Assembly (NCBI RefSeq): GCF_030529325.1
Contig: NZ_JAUMXC010000015.1
Span: forward strand, 1 to 48,527
Length of the DNA: 48,527 nucleotides
Direction: 5' to 3'
DNA from: Porphyromonas sp.
Lineage (GTDB): Bacteria > Bacteroidota > Bacteroidia > Bacteroidales > Porphyromonadaceae
Made by a program: the position numbers and the translations under genes. The stretch's first letter is position 1. Each line of letters begins with the position of its first letter. Below, in pieces: positions 7,981 to 16,608 of the stretch. Below the pieces are notes generated by a model. It ran no database searches and was not told the origin of the DNA. It was given only the letters and a program-made list of their open reading frames with translations.

Positions 7981-8514
7981 TACTGTCCTAAAAAAGTGTG
8001 TAAGCCCCGTTAGTCCTTAACTTTGAGATAAGAAAAAATAAAACTAAGAACAATGGAGCTTACAACATCAAAAAAGTCGGCTTTATTTCTGAAATGCTAT
8101 CATCAGAGACAGGTATTAACGAACTGATTCGAGTATTATCGGACACCTTCTCGAAGCAAGAGCGTGCTCTCTCTGTCGGCACCTCGCAATATAGACGACT
8201 TCACCTACCTGAGGTTTCCGGAGGGTGTTCATCGTATGATTTACTCTACGAATCGGGTGGAGCGTCTCAATCGGAGCTATAAGCGCAGGTTGCGCCTGCG
8301 TGGGGCTCTTCCCTCGGCTGATGCCGTGGTCTTTCTTCTCGGATCTGTTGCCCGAGAGATGACCGAAAGGACTTACGCAAGGAGGTTGCCCTATTTCCAA
8401 GACCGGAGTATCAAATAGAATAAGCAATAACCCGAAAAACTCAAAGTTTTTCCCGCTGGGACATGCCCCGGCGGGAAAAGAAATAACTGACCTTACACAC
8501 TTTTTTGGACACTA
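7981..8514 (+). mobile_element. Internally deleted IS256-family element, 534 bp, with terminal inverted repeats
   Basis: The left end TACTGTCCTAAAAAAGTGTG continues with TAAG to 8004. The complement of the right end (8492-8514) reads TAGTGTCCAAAAAAGTGTG then TAAG. The two match over about 23 bases with one mismatch and one indel. Between them are only the N- and C-terminal pieces of an IS256-type transposase. An 8-9 base target duplication is not evident, so the insertion is old or its edges have decayed. A GC-rich hairpin (TTTTCCCGC at 8448-8456 with GCGGGAAAA at 8471-8479) lies inside the right end. The element sits directly after the bamA-skp terminator. Confidence 0.8.
8053..8418 (+). pseudogene. 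IS256-family transposase remnant (N and C termini only)
   Basis: The ATG at 8053 starts MELTTSK and then loses frame in an A run. The next frame continues KVGFISEMLSSETGINELIR and VLSDTFSKQERALS, which is the N-terminal region typical of IS256-family (mutator type) transposases. About 150 bases in, the reading jumps to another frame that encodes the C-terminal end: DDFTYLRFPEGVHRMIYSTN, then RVERLNRSYKRRLRLRGALPS and ERTYARRLPYF, stopping at 8418. The DDE catalytic centre (roughly 250 residues) is missing. So one frameshift and one large internal deletion inactivate it. It could only move if a full-length relative acts on the terminal repeats. Confidence 0.85.
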
Positions 8515-8561
8515 CCTTTGGGACAAAACGGTTTTAGTCAAGACTTGTATTGTCCGCATAT

Positions 8562-8608
8562 AAAAAAGAAGTCTCCCTCGGCAATACACCAAGGGAGACT
8601 TCTCCTTT
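8562..8608 (-). terminator. Hairpin terminator after the PorV/PorQ-like gene
   Basis: GAAGTCTCCCT (8568-8578) pairs perfectly with AGGGAGACTTC (8592-8602) around a 13-base loop. The flanks are TAAAAAA on the left and TTTTTT on the right, so it could act in both directions. It lies 18 bases past the stop codon of the minus-strand gene. Confidence 0.8.
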
Positions 8609-8625
8609 TTTAGAGATATCTCAGA

Positions 8626-9585
8626 TCAGAAATTTATCGAGAAACTGCAAGCAATGCTATTCTTGGTGTACTCTCCCATACCGATACGGTATGCAACACC
8701 AAGGACATTCCTACCGATAGTCAGACCTGCTCCGACAGAAGCAAACGAAACATCTTTGTCGTAGTATTGGTAACCTCCGCGCAGTGAGAACATCTTGAGG
8801 AAGGAATACTCTACCCCTGCTCCCAACTGTGTATCGGAATAAGATGTGATGCGAGCAACCTGAGCTTGAAGCCCGAGAGACTGGTTTTCGGTCAACTCCA
8901 TAGTCGCTCCAAGACCGAGCGCGACAGTCGAAGGAAGTCTGTAAGACATACCCTTGCCGAAGTCTACATCTTCGCCGAGATTGTATCCTGCAAGAGTAGT
9001 CCGGAAGTGTGTCTCCTTACCCATCCACTGAAGTGTACGGGTATAGTTCACCCCAACTCCGGCAAAAAAACTCTGAGTCTGTTGCCCCGTAGTTGAGCGC
9101 AGCATGGAGAGAGTTGCGAAAGCAGAGATATTTTCAGAAAATGCAAATGCGTAACCTGCATCAAAAGTCATCTGACTGGGGCGTAGGAGTCGTTCTTCGG
9201 TCTCGGTACCCAAGTCATTGACACGATTGAGCTTGAGACCCGAAAGCATGCGAAGACCTGCAAAAAGAGCATGTCTTTCGTTGAAGCGATAACCGGCACT
9301 CAGACTACCGAAGCTCTCACGCTTCATGTCAGCAAACTTAGGAAGATATTCACCCGAAACATAGAGGGTAAAACTCTTTTCAGCCCTGAATATATTGGTA
9401 GGGTTGGCGTAGATGTAGTTGTTGCTATTTGTCACAAGATGAGTCCCCCCGAGAGCATGAGAAGCCACATCGGGATTAAGCTCAAAGAGGCGGTGGGGAG
9501 CTGCTACCTGAGCAGAAGCCACAAGGGAGGTAGCAACGCTCAGCGTTGCAAAGAGAAGGCCTTTTTTGATTATATTCTTGTACAT
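8626..9585 (-). CDS. PorV/PorQ-family outer membrane beta-barrel protein
   Basis: The 319-residue product has a signal peptide ending LVASAQ at about residue 26. The mature start FELNPDVASHALGGTHLVTN and YIYANPTNIFRA matches the N-terminal signature of the PorV/PorQ family (related to FadL barrels), where AMGGA-x-D-x-x-x-YWNPA is usual. The rest is regular amphipathic beta-strand pairs and ends SIACSFSINF with terminal Phe. PorV and PorQ belong to the type IX secretion system, which exports proteins carrying C-terminal sorting domains. The gene immediately upstream encodes such a substrate-like protease, so the family call fits the context. It is shorter than P. gingivalis PorV as I recall it (about 390) and closer to PorQ length. 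Which paralogue this is cannot be decided here. Confidence 0.75.
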   Translation of the reverse strand: MYKNIIKKGLLFATLSVATSLVASAQVAAPHRLFELNPDVASHALGGTHLVTNSNNYIYANPTNIFRAEKSFTLYVSGEYLPKFADMKRESFGSLSAGYRFNERHALFAGLRMLSGLKLNRVNDLGTETEERLLRPSQMTFDAGYAFAFSENISAFATLSMLRSTTGQQTQSFFAGVGVNYTRTLQWMGKETHFRTTLAGYNLGEDVDFGKGMSYRLPSTVALGLGATMELTENQSLGLQAQVARITSYSDTQLGAGVEYSFLKMFSLRGGYQYYDKDVSFASVGAGLTIGRNVLGVAYRIGMGEYTKNSIACSFSINF

Positions 9586-9658
9586 TATGTCTGTATTTTA
9601 GTATGTAGCCGTCCGGAGAGAGGCATTCGGGCACTCTCTCCGGTGCGGCTCTTGGGTA

Positions 9659-12397
9659 TTACTTTACAAATATCTGTTCGTGACTTGGCATATTGGAAGA
9701 CTCAACAATGAGACGGTAGGTGTTTGGTGTAAGATTAGCCACATTGAGAGACACTACACTATTCCTGCCAATCTGCTTGACAGGGACATCGATGAGTACC
9801 TTACCCATGAGTGTGACGACCTTGATCTTAGCGTCTTTGATAGACTTGTTGAGCATGATGTTGAGGGTCTTGGTCACAGGGATAGGGTAAACGATATGCA
9901 CAGGAGCCTTGGAGTCACTCACAACTTGGACTTTGAAAGAAATTTCGAGCTTTTCGGCTGTTTCGTCCTGTATCTTGAGGTAGATCGTCGCACGTCCGTT
10001 GGAAACAGGGATGATCTTCAACTCCCCATCTTTGGAGACAGACGTGAGTACTACTGACTCGTTGTTCGATCTTGCCTCTACCTTGAGGGACAATTGAGGA
10101 TTATAGTCTATATTTTCCTTAACAGCCACTGTCAATTCCTTGACATCCATACCAAGGACAACTTGTGAAAAATCGCCTTTGAGCATGAGAGGTTTAGGCC
10201 TGACGACATAGAACTTAATCTCGTGGCGCGTCTCTCCTTGGAACTCATCCAAAGCAATCAATGTAAACTTATGCTCACCCTCAGGAAGTACGGAACGTAT
10301 CTGTATCACGCCCTGCCCCTTGTTTTCGCTGAGGCTGACACCAGTAGTCTCACCTTCGATACGGCACTTGACAAAATGCCCATCGGGATCGGTCACAGTA
10401 AACTTGATCTGCTCAGACTTATTGCCACTGACAACGATGTTTTTGTGTGGAGCAATAGCGATGACAGGCTCGCGGTTGATGCGAGTAGAGTACTCAAAGA
10501 AGAGAGGGTTGGACTTGTTGCCCCATCTGTCCTCAGAAATAAGAGCAAAGTAGTATTTGGTACTGTGCTTGAGTCCTTCGATAGTACGATACATCTCTTG
10601 TCCGGGTGCTACTACAGTGCTACGCATACGTATAGGCTCCATGTTTTTGAGCACTTCTGCAGTGATGGGAGCATTGCTGTAATATAGTTCTTGGAAAAGA
10701 GGGAGCTTATCATCATCGTCCTTATTGACTTTCCAACTGAGCGAGATAGATGTATACTGCACGTTGATGTCAGAGCCCAATGTAGGCATATCCGGTGCGA
10801 TGTGGTTATCATCGTCAAAAGCAAGGGATGCATCTATATATCCACGGCCAAGCCTGCCGACTTCACGAGCATTCTTTTGGTCGATGTCTTCGGGTCTGAG
10901 AGCTGAAAGAATAGCTTTCTTCAAATCCTCGTTGGTATAACCTTGCTTACCCTTCTTACTTAGGATAAGACCGGCAATCCCCGATACGTGCGGACAAGCC
11001 ATAGATGTTCCCTGATAGAACGCATATCTGTTTCCGGGGACACAGCTCAAAACTCCGGCCTTGTCTCCGAATCTGGTTTGATCACCTCCGGGAGCCATGA
11101 TGTCTACCCATGCTCCTCGGTTGGTAAATGAAGAACGAGTAAAGTTGGGAGCCATAGCAGCAACTGCAATCGCAGGCTCATAGGCAGCAGGATAACAAAG
11201 AGCATCTTCGTTGTCGTTACCGGCTGCAACGATGACAACCCCACCTTTCATAGGTGAATCTTGACGCTGGTTGCCGGACTTGTCTACCCCTGCATTGGCG
11301 ATAAAGTAGTCAATAGCAACCTTGAGACTCTGAGTAAGAGGTGCATTAGGTGGCAAACCCCATGAGTTTTGGGCAATGACAGCACCATTGTCGGCAGCGA
11401 AGACCAAAGCTGCCTCGGGGCGGCTACCTTGGCGCAAGTCTTTTGGGCGACTATCGATAGCAAGACATTCCATAATGCGAACACCACTGTCTTTGGTACC
11501 ATCACCACCGGCAACACCACAGACACCTTTACCATTATTGTTGCGAGCTCCGACAGTGCCGGCAACGTGTGTACCGTGATTACCGCGGACTCCGTTCTTG
11601 ACGAAGTTACCACCATTGACATCCTCTATGTATGTCGTCCTATCAGTAGGACCGGTCACATTGGGATTGATCCAAAGATTCTCCTTGAGATCCTCATGAG
11701 TGACATCTACACCATCGTCGATCACAGCAATGATGACATTAGGCTTACCGGTCTCTACCTCCCAAGCCTTGAGAAGATTGATGTCAGCACCCTGTGTTGC
11801 CCAAGATGCAGTTCCTAAGTTATGGTAGTGCCATTGTTCTGCGAAGCGAGGGTCATTGAACTTAAATGTAGCAGCATCAGTAACACCAACCATCGGGAAT
11901 GGTACTCCCGTAAATGAAGCTCCTACCTGCTTCCCATCGATCTGAATATCATAGCAAGGCTCAACCACTTCAAAATCGTTGACAGCGGAGAGGCTTTGGA
12001 TGGCATAAGAGACAATATTGGAAGTCTCATAACGAACGACATACCAGCGATCCAAACCAAAAGCCTTGTGACGCTCAGCATACTCTTCGGAATGAGGGAA
12101 AAGTCTCTCTACGCTCTTCACTCCAAGTCTACGTGAAGCGACTTCTATATCCGAATTGAGCGAAGAAAAAGTACTTGGAGAAATCTCCCCGGCATCCTTG
12201 AGTCTCTTAGCTGCAGCGGGATCCATCTTGACATATACGACACCGGGAGTACCCATGCGGTCGTACGCTTCGTTTTCTGTCGTGCGGAGAGTTGTATTCT
12301 CTACTCCGGTCGAATACATATCTCCGAGAGCATTGTGATCCTGACAAGCAGAAAATAGTACAAGCGCACTTGCGATATATATGATTAATCTTTTCAT
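9659..12397 (-). CDS. S8 subtilisin-like serine protease, lipobox plus C-terminal T9SS-type sorting domain
   Basis: The 912-residue protein carries a complete subtilase triad: Asp227 in AVIDDGVD, His274 in GNHGTHVAG, Ser465 in GTSMACPHVSG, with oxyanion Asn394 in AAGND. The N terminus is a lipoprotein signal peptide with FSAC at Cys18, and a prodomain-like region covers about residues 45-160. The catalytic domain (about 200-520) is followed by a fibronectin-III-like domain (about 545-635), further Ig-like beta domains, and a final 75 residues containing YPIPVTKTLNI, VVTLMGKVL and LTPNTYRLIVES. That end matches the T9SS type A sorting domain pattern, where YPNP is usual. Having both a lipobox and a sorting domain is unusual. 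The PorV/PorQ-like gene follows after 73 bases. Probable role: cell-surface protein or peptide degradation. Confidence 0.9.
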   Translation of the reverse strand: MKRLIIYIASALVLFSACQDHNALGDMYSTGVENTTLRTTENEAYDRMGTPGVVYVKMDPAAAKRLKDAGEISPSTFSSLNSDIEVASRRLGVKSVERLFPHSEEYAERHKAFGLDRWYVVRYETSNIVSYAIQSLSAVNDFEVVEPCYDIQIDGKQVGASFTGVPFPMVGVTDAATFKFNDPRFAEQWHYHNLGTASWATQGADINLLKAWEVETGKPNVIIAVIDDGVDVTHEDLKENLWINPNVTGPTDRTTYIEDVNGGNFVKNGVRGNHGTHVAGTVGARNNNGKGVCGVAGGDGTKDSGVRIMECLAIDSRPKDLRQGSRPEAALVFAADNGAVIAQNSWGLPPNAPLTQSLKVAIDYFIANAGVDKSGNQRQDSPMKGGVVIVAAGNDNEDALCYPAAYEPAIAVAAMAPNFTRSSFTNRGAWVDIMAPGGDQTRFGDKAGVLSCVPGNRYAFYQGTSMACPHVSGIAGLILSKKGKQGYTNEDLKKAILSALRPEDIDQKNAREVGRLGRGYIDASLAFDDDNHIAPDMPTLGSDINVQYTSISLSWKVNKDDDDKLPLFQELYYSNAPITAEVLKNMEPIRMRSTVVAPGQEMYRTIEGLKHSTKYYFALISEDRWGNKSNPLFFEYSTRINREPVIAIAPHKNIVVSGNKSEQIKFTVTDPDGHFVKCRIEGETTGVSLSENKGQGVIQIRSVLPEGEHKFTLIALDEFQGETRHEIKFYVVRPKPLMLKGDFSQVVLGMDVKELTVAVKENIDYNPQLSLKVEARSNNESVVLTSVSKDGELKIIPVSNGRATIYLKIQDETAEKLEISFKVQVVSDSKAPVHIVYPIPVTKTLNIMLNKSIKDAKIKVVTLMGKVLIDVPVKQIGRNSVVSLNVANLTPNTYRLIVESSNMPSHEQIFVK

Positions 12398-12448
12398 TAT
12401 GTGTATTGTTGCATTTATTTTTTACATGAGCTGATATCTGCAGGAGAT

Positions 12449-14050
12449 TTATCTCACTACCTTATGAGCATTTTTCAGTGCAGCTTCAAAAGCTGTAGCA
12501 GAAGTACCATCATCTTCGGATATCTTGAACAGACTGATACCTAAAAAGACATCGCCATTTGGTTGATTGACATTGGTGAAAAGTATAGCCAGGCGTTCGT
12601 CAATATTGAGATAACTGATCCACTCTTGAGTACCTCCGGTCCTGGGGCGACCTTGATAAGCAAAGCCCTCTTTCCTGAGCATTTCCTCCATCTCACTGGT
12701 AACGAAATAGCGTCCTTCAGAATTGGCCCATAGCGCAAGATGTATGTCTCTATAGATATCCACCTTCTGGAAGAGCTTACCTACATAAGGCTCAGTGGTC
12801 TCTTCAAAGAAATAAAGGGTAGACACATGGGTATTTCTATTTGTAACGGATGAAAACTCAGCTCTGTAAATCACATTAGGATTTTTCTCTCCGCGATCTC
12901 TGATGATCTCGATACACTCACCTTCACTCTCCTCCCATTCCTTGACTGCGAAAAAGTCTGCGATATTGAGAAGATCAATGTTGCGATAAGGCATTTTATC
13001 AAATGTCTTCATCGGATGAGGCTGTACCTCTTCGATCTTATATGTGACTATGGTCTGACCTCCGGCTACAGGGACCTGTACCTGAGCTATTACAAGATAG
13101 AACGGAGTCACTCGCACATAGTGTTTGGTGATGATCTGATTGACGATCTTCTCACCGGATAGTTCAAACCCAAGATCAGAGAGATAAGTTTCGAACTCTG
13201 AACTGAGGCCATAGTTGCTACCAATCGTAGTCACAGCAAAGGATAGATATCTCTCTATACCGGATTTGAATCTATACTGAACCGTTGATTTTTTCTCATC
13301 TCCGGCATCAAAGTGATAGATAGTAAAGCCTCCGGAAGCATTTTCCATGCGAGTAAAGAACATACCTCGCTCCTGTGCATCTCTGAGGACATCTGCCTGA
13401 TAGATCGCGCCCTGAGGCATATATGGCAAGACATATGGACTCTTTGCCTGTTGGGTGATGACAAGCTCGACCGGAGCTGCACTTGCGGTAGTCACATAGA
13501 CTTTAGCCACACGTACATTCTTTCCTTCGTTGGGCAATACCTGAAGAGATATCCCATTCTGAGCCTGTTGAACCAATACCCAAGGAAACAGCTCTGATCC
13601 ATCTACTCTCCAGTTAGAATTTACGCCCGAAACATTGATGACATAAGAGCCTCCACGCACAGGGACATCCACATGAGTTTGAGAGAGAGAAATCTCTAAT
13701 GCCGATGTTCTCTGACGTACAAGTATCTCTACAGAGCGGGCATCGGCTTCTACTATTATCTTGGCAGTGCGTTCTTGCCCGGTCTCATTAGCCTCCGAAG
13801 ATAGGATAAAGGCATCCGGACTGCGGTTAATGCGAAGCCAATCCACATCTGCCGATAGTTTTGCAGACCAAGTCTTGGCATTGGTCTCTACTCTTATTTC
13901 TTTATCTGAAGATTCTTGCGAGAGCGTTATGATATCCTCGGACAGCTCCAAATAAGGCTCTTGGGTATTATCCAAGACTCCGTTTTGTTGGCATCCAAAG
14001 AGGACCAAAGCCAAAGCTCCGCAAACAAGCGTTGCTATTATCTTATTCAT
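12449..14050 (-). CDS. BACON-domain lipoprotein
   Basis: The 533-residue product has a lipoprotein signal peptide with LFGC at Cys20. Two consecutive BACON-type domains cover about residues 33-115 and 117-205. The first has WSAKLSADVDWLRINRS, and each ends in an ITQQ/VRQR pattern (EILVRQRTSA and ELVITQQAKS). The remaining 325 residues are beta-rich and charged and match nothing I recognise. BACON domains occur in Bacteroidetes surface proteins and are thought to bind carbohydrates or mucin, or to act as spacers. The gene lies between the Ig-like lipoprotein gene (11 bases upstream) and the subtilase gene (51 bases downstream), all on the same strand. The set is probably one transcript. Probably surface-exposed. 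Confidence 0.85.
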   Translation of the reverse strand: MNKIIATLVCGALALVLFGCQQNGVLDNTQEPYLELSEDIITLSQESSDKEIRVETNAKTWSAKLSADVDWLRINRSPDAFILSSEANETGQERTAKIIVEADARSVEILVRQRTSALEISLSQTHVDVPVRGGSYVINVSGVNSNWRVDGSELFPWVLVQQAQNGISLQVLPNEGKNVRVAKVYVTTASAAPVELVITQQAKSPYVLPYMPQGAIYQADVLRDAQERGMFFTRMENASGGFTIYHFDAGDEKKSTVQYRFKSGIERYLSFAVTTIGSNYGLSSEFETYLSDLGFELSGEKIVNQIITKHYVRVTPFYLVIAQVQVPVAGGQTIVTYKIEEVQPHPMKTFDKMPYRNIDLLNIADFFAVKEWEESEGECIEIIRDRGEKNPNVIYRAEFSSVTNRNTHVSTLYFFEETTEPYVGKLFQKVDIYRDIHLALWANSEGRYFVTSEMEEMLRKEGFAYQGRPRTGGTQEWISYLNIDERLAILFTNVNQPNGDVFLGISLFKISEDDGTSATAFEAALKNAHKVVR

Positions 14051-14061
14051 ATGATTTTTCC

Positions 14062-15897
14062 TTAATAGTTTGATTTAGTCGTGAAGTAATGGTACACCGG
14101 AGTCGTACATAGGCCTTGATCCTTATTGAGACCGACTATGACCAATACATACTCACGTCCGGGCCTCTTAGGAGCAAAATAACCGTCAGTCAACTTTGTG
14201 TTGCCGTGGAGTATGAGATCATCAAGTTTACGATCCTTCAAGTCGGCTTCGAAAGCTCTGTAGATCATATAGTTGACAGGAGACAGACCTTCGATGAGTT
14301 CGTTAGGGTTGTTCTGTTCCTTATTTTTGTAGAAATCTACATACTTACGAGTTTGGATGGTGATATAGTAGCCGTCATTGTTTGTTGTCAATATCTCACC
14401 CAAAAGGGCAGTAGTTGTGACACCTGTTTCCTTGAAGCTCAACTTGTTGGACGAAGGAGTACTTCCGTTAAGTTTGAATTTCACCACCTTTAGCGGAGAT
14501 GTGATATTCTTATTCTTATCGATTCCAAAACAAGTTGCGACATAAGACATCCCGGGGAATGGAGCATTACTACCGGGATCTGAGACCCTCATCTTTTGTG
14601 GTCCGGTCTTCAAAGATGCAAGGAAATCAGCATCCCCAAATTGTTCCCAAAATGCCAAACTATGATTGATGACACCTCCTGAGGTCTCCACGATCCTATC
14701 ATATCGAGCCTTGGAGAAGATATCAAATACGAATGTGACATCATCCGAAGGAGGAGTCAAAGAGACAAGCCCGTCAAGAGAAGAAATATCGGAAACCTCA
14801 ATAATAAAGTCATCTGCTTGTAGTCCAGAAACCACCTCAAGGTTACACACAACAGAGCGATTCCCGACCTTGACTGTGATATCAGCCTTACCTTCGGCGA
14901 TTGCTTTCACAAAGCCATAACGAGACACAGTTGCCACTTTTTCGTCAGAACTACTCCACTCGAGTTTCCCAAGAGCATCTTCGGGGATGACGTGTACTCT
15001 GAGAGTGATCGTCTGATCCACACGTAGTTGGATATTGGACTTATCGAGTCTGAGTACCTTGATTTCAGAAGATTTTTCTGACACCGTCACAGCACACTTT
15101 GCCTCAAGATCACCGGCCTTGGCTGTCACTGTCGCATTTCCGACCTTCTTGGCAGTCAGACGTCCGTTGAGGACAGATATGACACTCTCGTTGTCTGAGC
15201 TCCAATCGATATTCACATCCTCGGGTCTGTCTGATCCGAGTTCGACATCGAGCAGTCTGACGTCACCGACCTCCATATCAAGCTTGTCAGGAGACACATC
15301 AAGTCTCGTTATCTTTGGCGCAGTCAGTTTCACGTGCACCGTCCAGCTGACACTCTTGTTTCCTACAGTTGCAGTGATTACAGTTGTCCCTACGGCACGA
15401 GCAAACACCGTCCCATCGACGACACGCGCCACATCCTCATCACTTGAAGACCAAGAGATGAGGTCCGTGGTGTTTTCCGGAGTAAGGCTGTAACTGAGAC
15501 GGACCTCTCCATCCACAACAAGGCTCAACTCCTTTACTTCCGAAGTAATAGACTCTACCGGGATCTTCTGTGCAACGACCCTGACAAGACAGTTGGACCA
15601 TACTCGCCCGGATTTCACAGTGATAGTGGCTTCTCCCAACTCATTTCCTACCACAGTACCATTATCTACGCTTGCGATACTGTTGTCGGTCGAATACCAA
15701 GAGAGTTTTTGTTGCTCCGAATTAAGTGGCAGCACCTCTGCCTGAAGTGTGATTTTTTGTCCCTTGACCAAAGAGACTGTACTGTTGCTGAGTCTGATGG
15801 AGTCTACCGTAATGCTCGCTTGTTCTTTCGGCGAACACATTACCATAAACAGAGAGACTAAGAACAGAGACAGTAAAGGTCTCATAGTACTTTTCAT
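14062..15897 (-). CDS. Lipoprotein with four bacterial Ig-like (Big_2) domains
   Basis: The 611-residue product begins with a lipoprotein signal peptide, MVMC at Cys21. Four Big_2 repeats follow at about residues 30-110, 113-190, 195-272 and 276-355. Each has the L-x-W-x-S-x-D-x-x-x-A-x-V core (LSWYSTDNSIASV, ISWSSSDEDVARV, IDWSSDNESVISV, LEWSSSDEKVATV) and an A-T-I-T-V-K closing strand. The last 250 residues form a separate domain starting DDFIIEVSDIS that I do not recognise. Such tandem domains usually form stalks that present a C-terminal domain away from the outer membrane. It is the first gene of the four-gene minus-strand cluster; BACON lipoprotein, subtilase and barrel follow. No clear promoter box was found upstream. 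Confidence 0.87.
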   Translation of the reverse strand: MKSTMRPLLSLFLVSLFMVMCSPKEQASITVDSIRLSNSTVSLVKGQKITLQAEVLPLNSEQQKLSWYSTDNSIASVDNGTVVGNELGEATITVKSGRVWSNCLVRVVAQKIPVESITSEVKELSLVVDGEVRLSYSLTPENTTDLISWSSSDEDVARVVDGTVFARAVGTTVITATVGNKSVSWTVHVKLTAPKITRLDVSPDKLDMEVGDVRLLDVELGSDRPEDVNIDWSSDNESVISVLNGRLTAKKVGNATVTAKAGDLEAKCAVTVSEKSSEIKVLRLDKSNIQLRVDQTITLRVHVIPEDALGKLEWSSSDEKVATVSRYGFVKAIAEGKADITVKVGNRSVVCNLEVVSGLQADDFIIEVSDISSLDGLVSLTPPSDDVTFVFDIFSKARYDRIVETSGGVINHSLAFWEQFGDADFLASLKTGPQKMRVSDPGSNAPFPGMSYVATCFGIDKNKNITSPLKVVKFKLNGSTPSSNKLSFKETGVTTTALLGEILTTNNDGYYITIQTRKYVDFYKNKEQNNPNELIEGLSPVNYMIYRAFEADLKDRKLDDLILHGNTKLTDGYFAPKRPGREYVLVIVGLNKDQGLCTTPVYHYFTTKSNY

Positions 15898-16226
15898 CTT
15901 GTTTAAGTTAATAATTTATAATGATAAATGTTTTTCGACACTGCGAAGCGCTGCAAAGTTGTCTAAAAAAAATCAACCATCCAAGGCTCATAAGTTAAAA
16001 GGTTAGGCCAAATATTTCGTTTTAACTTTAACTCTTCTGCAAAATGTGCGTATACAAAGGAAAAGTCATTTTTATGAATGACACTTTTTAACTCGCAACA
16101 ACATTTTTATATAACCAGAATTTTAATCCTCTCAAATATATAAGTATCTCGACCCCAATAAACGAGACTCGTCGCCATCAATATGACGATAACCATGGCG
16201 ATAAGTAAAGAATCAACAAAGGTGAT
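15898..16226. other. Intergenic region upstream of the Ig-like lipoprotein
   Basis: About 330 bases of AT-rich sequence separate the start of the Ig-like gene (15897) from the terminator of the methyltransferase transcript. I see no gene, no tRNA and no exact TAnnTTTG box on the minus strand. Confidence 0.5.
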
Positions 16227-16274
16227 AAAAACAGAAAGGACATCATACAAGCGAATCGCTTGCGATGTCCTTTC
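16227..16274 (-). terminator. Hairpin terminator of the methyltransferase/small-ORF transcript
   Basis: GAAAGGACATC (16234-16244) pairs perfectly with GATGTCCTTTC (16264-16274). An inner AAGCGA/TCGCTT pairing lies in the loop. On the minus strand it is followed by GTTTTTAT, giving a T run. Confidence 0.8.
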
Positions 16275-16398
16275 TCTCTTCACAGAATATACTAAAAAAC
16301 ACTCTACTCTTGAGGCTTATTGAATACAAGAGGTGCACTCAAGAGCTCCAAAGGGATGTCCGAGCAAGGGAAAGTCCGGACTCCTGCCCGGCTGTCCG

Positions 16399-16566
16399 TC
16401 AGTGGCTCTCGGAGGAGGAAGAGTCCTCTCTCTCAGGAGCGATATACTGAGACACATCCACGCGGATATCGCGCTCTTTCATCCAAGCCTCTTCACAGAG
16501 ACGTATACCATTGACACCTTGTACGATAGTAATGTTGTCGTAGTCAATCAGGTTAGTGATACTCAT
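16399..16566 (-). CDS. Small hypothetical protein, 55 residues
   Basis: The reverse strand encodes a 55-residue frame from an ATG at 16566 to a TGA at 16399. It begins MSITNLIDYDNITIVQGVNG, continues IRLCEEAWMKERDIRVDVSQ, and ends with a Glu/Ser-rich tail EREDSSSSESH. It begins 42 bases after the methyltransferase stop and ends about 125 bases before a strong minus-strand terminator, so it probably shares that transcript. It has no signal peptide or membrane segment. I do not recognise a family. The composition looks protein-like and the transcriptional context is good, but the evidence is limited. The long open frame on the opposite strand (16333-17103) is its shadow. Confidence 0.5.
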   Translation of the reverse strand: MSITNLIDYDNITIVQGVNGIRLCEEAWMKERDIRVDVSQYIAPEREDSSSSESH

Positions 16567-16608
16567 GGCTTTGTCGTTTTTGATTATAGATTATACTGTA
16601 GTAATAAT

